A stretch of DNA of 36,864 nucleotides from Sporolactobacillus sp. THM19-2 (lineage in GTDB: Bacteria > Bacillota > Bacilli > Bacillales > Sporolactobacillaceae), in contig NZ_SEMC01000023.1 of the NCBI RefSeq assembly GCF_004153195.1, positions 1 through 36,864 of the forward strand, written 5' to 3'. Numbering within the stretch: the first letter of the stretch is position 1; each line of letters starts with the position of its first letter. The translations under genes were made by a program, and so were the position numbers. The notes under the pieces are model-generated. The model was not told the origin of the DNA, ran no database searches, and saw nothing but the letters and a program-made list of their open reading frames with translations. Shown piece after piece: positions 33,642 to 36,864 of this stretch.

Positions 33642-34115
33642 TTATCTATTTATTGAAGCACATAAGGTTAATGCTTTAAATAATTCATCTTTATCACTTG
33701 CATTTACCAATTGAGTGACGTGTTTTTCATTTTGAATCATGCCTACTAATTCCTTCAAGGCTTCAAGCTGAAAATGAGGTTCATTAAGGCCCAACATAAA
33801 GACCAGAGAAACATCAACATCCTGAGTTTTATCCGCCATTTGCTGGAAAACAACAGGGGGGGCCAGGGTGGCAACAGCAATAAATTGTTTTTTTACGCAT
33901 TCTGCATCTGTATGCGGAATGGCCACATTATAATGATTCAGCTTCAACCCTGTAGGGAAGTTTCTTTCCCGATCGACTACTCTGCTTAGAAAATCATCTG
34001 TTACATATCCTCTCTGATAAACCTGTTCGCCAAGGAATTGAAAGAGCTCCTTTTGAGTGTTGAATGACAGTTTGAGGAAAATCAAATCTTTTTTGATAAA
34101 TTGATCTATGCTCAT
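33642..34115 (-). CDS. gatA: PTS EIIA, fructose/mannitol/galactitol type
   Basis: A 157-residue EIIA-2 domain protein accepting phosphate from HPr. The active histidine is in HYNVAIPHTDAECV (PHTD). The start is ATG 34115 because AAAGGAGGAG lies eight bases upstream; that site falls in the end of the activator gene, whose stop is at 34135-34137. It is a soluble single-domain protein, as usual for galactitol-type systems. It may also pass phosphate to the activator's PRDs. Confidence 0.92.
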   Translation of the reverse strand: MSIDQFIKKDLIFLKLSFNTQKELFQFLGEQVYQRGYVTDDFLSRVVDRERNFPTGLKLNHYNVAIPHTDAECVKKQFIAVATLAPPVVFQQMADKTQDVDVSLVFMLGLNEPHFQLEALKELVGMIQNEKHVTQLVNASDKDELFKALTLCASINR

Positions 34116-34134
34116 AAAAATCTCCTCCTTTCTC

Positions 34135-36228
34135 TTATTCAAGCGCCGGCTCTTTCACGGCACCAAGAAATTCTTTAATAACTTGAGATAATGCCACATT
34201 TGACTGCGCACTTTTCATCCTTTCGATACATGATTGCGATTGGGCAATCCGGCATAATTGTCGTAGTGCATTGAAGTGTGATGTTTTATCGACAGCTGCC
34301 AGGGTAACAACAAAATATACTTTCTTCCCGTTCTGTACCTTTATCCCTCTTCGGATGTGCAGGAGACTCATACTCATTTGACGGACGCCATTTTGAGGCT
34401 CTGCATGAGGAAGAATAATATTACCGAATAAAGTGATATGGAGAGCTGGTTCATGATATAATTGTTTTAACGTATTAATGTATTGGATGGTAATCGTGTT
34501 TTGTTGCAGCAGAACACTGGCGCTCTTTTCCAGGGCATCCATCCAGTTTTTTACTGAATCAACTTGACGGATGGTTAAAGGCGTGAGCAGGTCATCCAAT
34601 TGAACCGGAACTCTCCTATATTCAGAAATATTTTCATCATAATTTGCTATTGAACCACTGCTGAATAAATTTTCCAGTTCCGTGCATAGTTTTTTTGGGT
34701 TTTTTATATCAGCATAACGACTGATTACATCCATCAGTGCTGTAAAATCTACTTCCATTGCGTCTAGATGATAAAGTTCTTTGATCACCCGCTGTTTAAG
34801 TTCCCTTTTTTCCCTCTCATTCATCATTTCATTGATAACGAAGAGTCGTGCCTCTGTCTTTAATGGTACAGCTGAGAATACGACATCAATGGGATACTGG
34901 AACTTTTTAAACTCTCTGACTGACATTGCGGGATAGAAGAACATATATGAAAACATATGACGTAACGAATTTTCCATCAGCAGTGATATTGAGATGCCAT
35001 TTGTGCAAACTACTGCCGCTCTGATTCGTCCATCCAATTGATCCTTATCCTGGATAAGATGGCTACCGATAAATAATGAGATAAACAAAACTTCTCTATC
35101 AGGGATAGATACTCCAATAAATTGTTCCAGTGGCTGAATAGATTTTTTTACAAAATAATTGATGAGTTTATATTCGTGACTGATTTGGCTCAACCCATTG
35201 TAATTCGTCGTCAGACGATATTTGATTCGGTAATAAGCAGGTTTAAAGTGAACGAGCAATTTCTGTAATAATATTTTTTTATTTTTCAATGTAATACAGG
35301 CGTTTTTCTCAAATTGATCCAGAAAATTGGATAATGCTTTTTCCAGCTGTGGTAAAGCGCCATCTAGAATATAATGATTTGAAGAAATGATATTAGACGA
35401 CAGTAACTGCAAGGTAATGTAAATCCTTTCCTGTGGTAAAATATCAGTCTGTCCGTCAACTAAATCCTCTACAGCTTCATATTCGCGTGTATCTGAAAGC
35501 GTCCTATAATTAATCTGGAAAATATTATCAATTGTCTTACCTTGGTGTATCCTCCGGAAAATACCTTCAAGCAGAAAGGGCAATTCCATCATTTTTTTAT
35601 CAACAAATTTAATTCCCAATTTTCCTTCCATTAATTCAATCTTCTTTTGCCATAAAGCAATTTGCTCATCCGTCATCTTTAAATAATGTGCAAGATAAGC
35701 TTCACCTTCGTTTATGTGAATTAGATGATCTACTGCATTCATAAATGCTGATCGCTGATTCCACTCATCACCTTTAATGACATAGCCTTCCTTACGTGAA
35801 TAAACCAGTCTTAATTGAAATTTGTGTAAAAATGAATGTACTTCCTTTAGATCCCTTAATACAGTATTTCTGCTCACCTCCAGTTCAAACATAAAATGAT
35901 TCACGGACAATTGTTCTTCATAGGTGATCAACATAAGTACAATCACGTATGACCGTTCTTCGGTTGAGGGAATATACCAGTCGACTACGTTTTTTGTACC
36001 GTCTAGACTCCCCATCAACTTCATTAGTGCAGGCGGTATCATAAAATGACCAGAGGACGTGTGTTTGATCAGTGGATAGGTTTTATCCGATAGCCACCGA
36101 TTCAGCTTCGAAATCGTATAATCCACTTGACGTCGTGACAGTTGAAATACAGTTTGAAGATCTTTATTGGTTTTGTTCGGATGTGCCAATAAATAGTTCA
36201 ATAACATGTCGCTTCGTTTTTCCAGCAT
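34135..36228 (-). CDS. PRD-containing transcriptional activator (MtlR/LicR type) with EIIB-like and EIIA domains
   Basis: A 697-residue PTS-controlled activator. Order: N-terminal winged HTH (about 1-60), second HTH (VNHFMFELEVSRNTVLRDLK, about 108-130), PRD1 (about 190-290, candidate His228 in FRRIHQG), PRD2 (about 300-395, His327 in LLVHFKPAYY), an EIIB-Gat-like domain with Cys408 (AVVCTNGISIS) and a C-terminal EIIA-2 domain with His608 (ILPHAEP). The second PRD2 position, usually His, appears to be Phe in LFISLFIGSH. Phosphorylation by HPr and EII proteins should tune it to substrate and energy state. AGGAGG precedes ATG 36228. First gene of the operon it presumably activates. Confidence 0.93.
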   Translation of the reverse strand: MLEKRSDMLLNYLLAHPNKTNKDLQTVFQLSRRQVDYTISKLNRWLSDKTYPLIKHTSSGHFMIPPALMKLMGSLDGTKNVVDWYIPSTEERSYVIVLMLITYEEQLSVNHFMFELEVSRNTVLRDLKEVHSFLHKFQLRLVYSRKEGYVIKGDEWNQRSAFMNAVDHLIHINEGEAYLAHYLKMTDEQIALWQKKIELMEGKLGIKFVDKKMMELPFLLEGIFRRIHQGKTIDNIFQINYRTLSDTREYEAVEDLVDGQTDILPQERIYITLQLLSSNIISSNHYILDGALPQLEKALSNFLDQFEKNACITLKNKKILLQKLLVHFKPAYYRIKYRLTTNYNGLSQISHEYKLINYFVKKSIQPLEQFIGVSIPDREVLFISLFIGSHLIQDKDQLDGRIRAAVVCTNGISISLLMENSLRHMFSYMFFYPAMSVREFKKFQYPIDVVFSAVPLKTEARLFVINEMMNEREKRELKQRVIKELYHLDAMEVDFTALMDVISRYADIKNPKKLCTELENLFSSGSIANYDENISEYRRVPVQLDDLLTPLTIRQVDSVKNWMDALEKSASVLLQQNTITIQYINTLKQLYHEPALHITLFGNIILPHAEPQNGVRQMSMSLLHIRRGIKVQNGKKVYFVVTLAAVDKTSHFNALRQLCRIAQSQSCIERMKSAQSNVALSQVIKEFLGAVKEPALE

Positions 36229-36250
36229 CCTTATTCCTCCTACGTGTTTT

Positions 36251-36256
36251 ATTATA
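36251..36256 (-). promoter_or_regulatory. -10 element of the polyol operon promoter
   Basis: TATAAT on the minus strand 23 bases before the activator start, giving a very short leader. No good -35 lies 16-18 bases upstream (TACAAT is the best), which fits activator dependence. The cre-like site at 36276-36289 overlaps that -35 region. Confidence 0.6.
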
Positions 36257-36275
36257 TAACGGTTTGACGTTTAAT

Positions 36276-36289
36276 TGTATGCGCTTTCA
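36276..36289 (-). promoter_or_regulatory. Probable cre site of the polyol operon
   Basis: Read on the plus strand TGTATGCGCTTTCA matches TGWAANCGNTNWCA with one mismatch; the site is near-palindromic so strand is formal. It overlaps the -35 region of the operon promoter, a good place for CcpA repression. Confidence 0.65.
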
Positions 36290-36428
36290 ACGCCATTTAC
36301 TGACATCGAATTGTGCACCATGATACTGTTCTGATTTAGCCGGTGATTCATGACTTGTATATGGATCTCCTTATTTCACGCAGAACTATCTTCAGTCCTG
36401 CAACGTCTTAGCCATTTGGTATGTTCAT

Positions 36429-36476
36429 AATAAAGTGAAAATTTAACAAGTAGGGAGTTTTCTTCATCCCCACTGG
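36429..36476 (-). repeat. Structured repeat, copy D, terminal part only
   Basis: On the minus strand CCAGTGGGGATGAAGAAAAC, CTCCCTACTTG and ATTTTCACTTTATT repeat the terminal hairpin and tail of copy A at 7731-7780 with a few changes. The GGTTCAAC core is absent. It lies between the polyol operon promoter and an IS1182-type transposase gene. The remaining bases of 36229-36671 show no gene. Confidence 0.6.
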
Positions 36477-36671
36477 TGTAAAATTAAGCCAAACGGCTCA
36501 ATGGTCAGTTGATCCCCCACCTTTTCTTTTGGAATACATAGGGTTTGCTGAATTAATAAAAAATGCTGATACAGCAGGATTTACGGACACTTTTGTCGAA
36601 CTTATATGCAAGGAGAAACACCAGATTTCCGGGCAATCCCGGAAAAAGCCTTGCACATGGAGCCGATTCAA

Positions 36672-36864
36672 ATGTATCGATATCAGGAACAGCAACTCAT
36701 CATGCCGGAAGACTTTTTCCTCCCTTTCGGGGGTACTTTGAATAAAGATAACCGCTGGGTACAGCTTGCTCAGATCATCCCCTGGTGGAAAGTTGAGGAG
36801 CACTACGCTGCGACGTTTAAAAAGACTACGGCGAAAGGCACAAGACCGCTGTCAGCCCGTTTGG
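36672..36864 (+). CDS. IS1182-type (IS5 superfamily) transposase, N-terminus, cut by window end
   Basis: The frame begins MYRYQEQQLIMPEDFFLPFG and continues with NRWVQLAQIIPWWKVEEHYA and KGTRPLSARL, the typical N-terminal domain of IS1182-type DDE transposases (FPFG.. NRWV.LA..IPW...E..Y). GGAG lies nine bases before ATG 36672; ATG 36657 in the same frame is an alternative. The catalytic domain is outside the window. No clear terminal inverted repeat can be placed without the other end. Confidence 0.82.
   Translation, partial: MYRYQEQQLIMPEDFFLPFGGTLNKDNRWVQLAQIIPWWKVEEHYAATFKKTTAKGTRPLSARL

Noticed and set aside
32052-34115. Galactitol-specific PTS as the firm substrate assignment
   Set aside because: Family membership is clear, but the tagatose pathway genes expected for galactitol are absent and pentose phosphate enzymes take their place.

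Overview
The window looks like chromosomal DNA from a low-to-moderate-GC Bacillota of the Bacillales type. A Sporolactobacillus-like lactic spore-former is my best guess, from protein character only. Supporting signs are strong AGGAGG ribosome binding sites, an XPB helicase with its usual partner, LacI and PRD-type sugar regulation, PTS systems, cre-like sites and flavodoxin. No rRNA, tRNA, CRISPR array or recognisable defence system is visible.

Layout. 1-1807: right part of an IS200/IS605-type TnpB element sitting inside the helix-turn-helix region of a PucR-type regulator. 1913-3808: divergent LysR regulator and EamA/DMT exporter. 4083-7251: two MFS carriers on the minus strand, separated by a decayed second copy of part of the EamA gene. 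7252-11640: LacI regulator divergent from the sugar-porter carrier with paired operator-like sites, a conserved hypothetical gene, then a PTS pair (EIICB with a damaged 5' end, and EIIA-Glc). 11880-14102: a decayed IS4-type transposase joined to a regulator that has lost its start and carries a catalytically dead alpha/beta-hydrolase domain plus a winged helix/BTAD-like domain. 14150-17648: XPB helicase and its associated protein. 17649-21033: sparse region with a small hypothetical gene, a decayed ORF, a sigma-70-like factor, a flavodoxin and a short free-standing transcription unit. 21034-24234: an operon of two isocitrate lyase/PEP mutase superfamily lyases and an MFS carrier. 24474-25541: GH130 glycoside phosphorylase.

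25855-36228 is the most coherent unit. It is a ten-gene minus-strand operon: PRD/EIIA activator, galactitol-type PTS EIIA, EIIB and EIIC, two zinc medium-chain polyol(-phosphate) dehydrogenases, transaldolase, transketolase, ribose-5-phosphate isomerase B and ribulose-5-phosphate epimerase, closed by a strong terminator. It contains the interconverting enzymes of the non-oxidative pentose phosphate branch but no tagatose-6-phosphate kinase or aldolase. The logical substrate is therefore a pentitol (ribitol, arabitol or xylitol) rather than galactitol: uptake and phosphorylation, oxidation to ribulose- or xylulose-5-phosphate, then entry into central metabolism. cre-like sites upstream of the activator and of transketolase suggest CcpA control.

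A recurring theme is mobile-element damage. Four diverged copies of a structured repeat, interpreted here as orphan ends of an IS605-like element, lie at 7679, 9554, 17700 and 36429. One of them abuts the truncated start of the PTS EIICB gene. The window closes inside an IS1182-type transposase gene.
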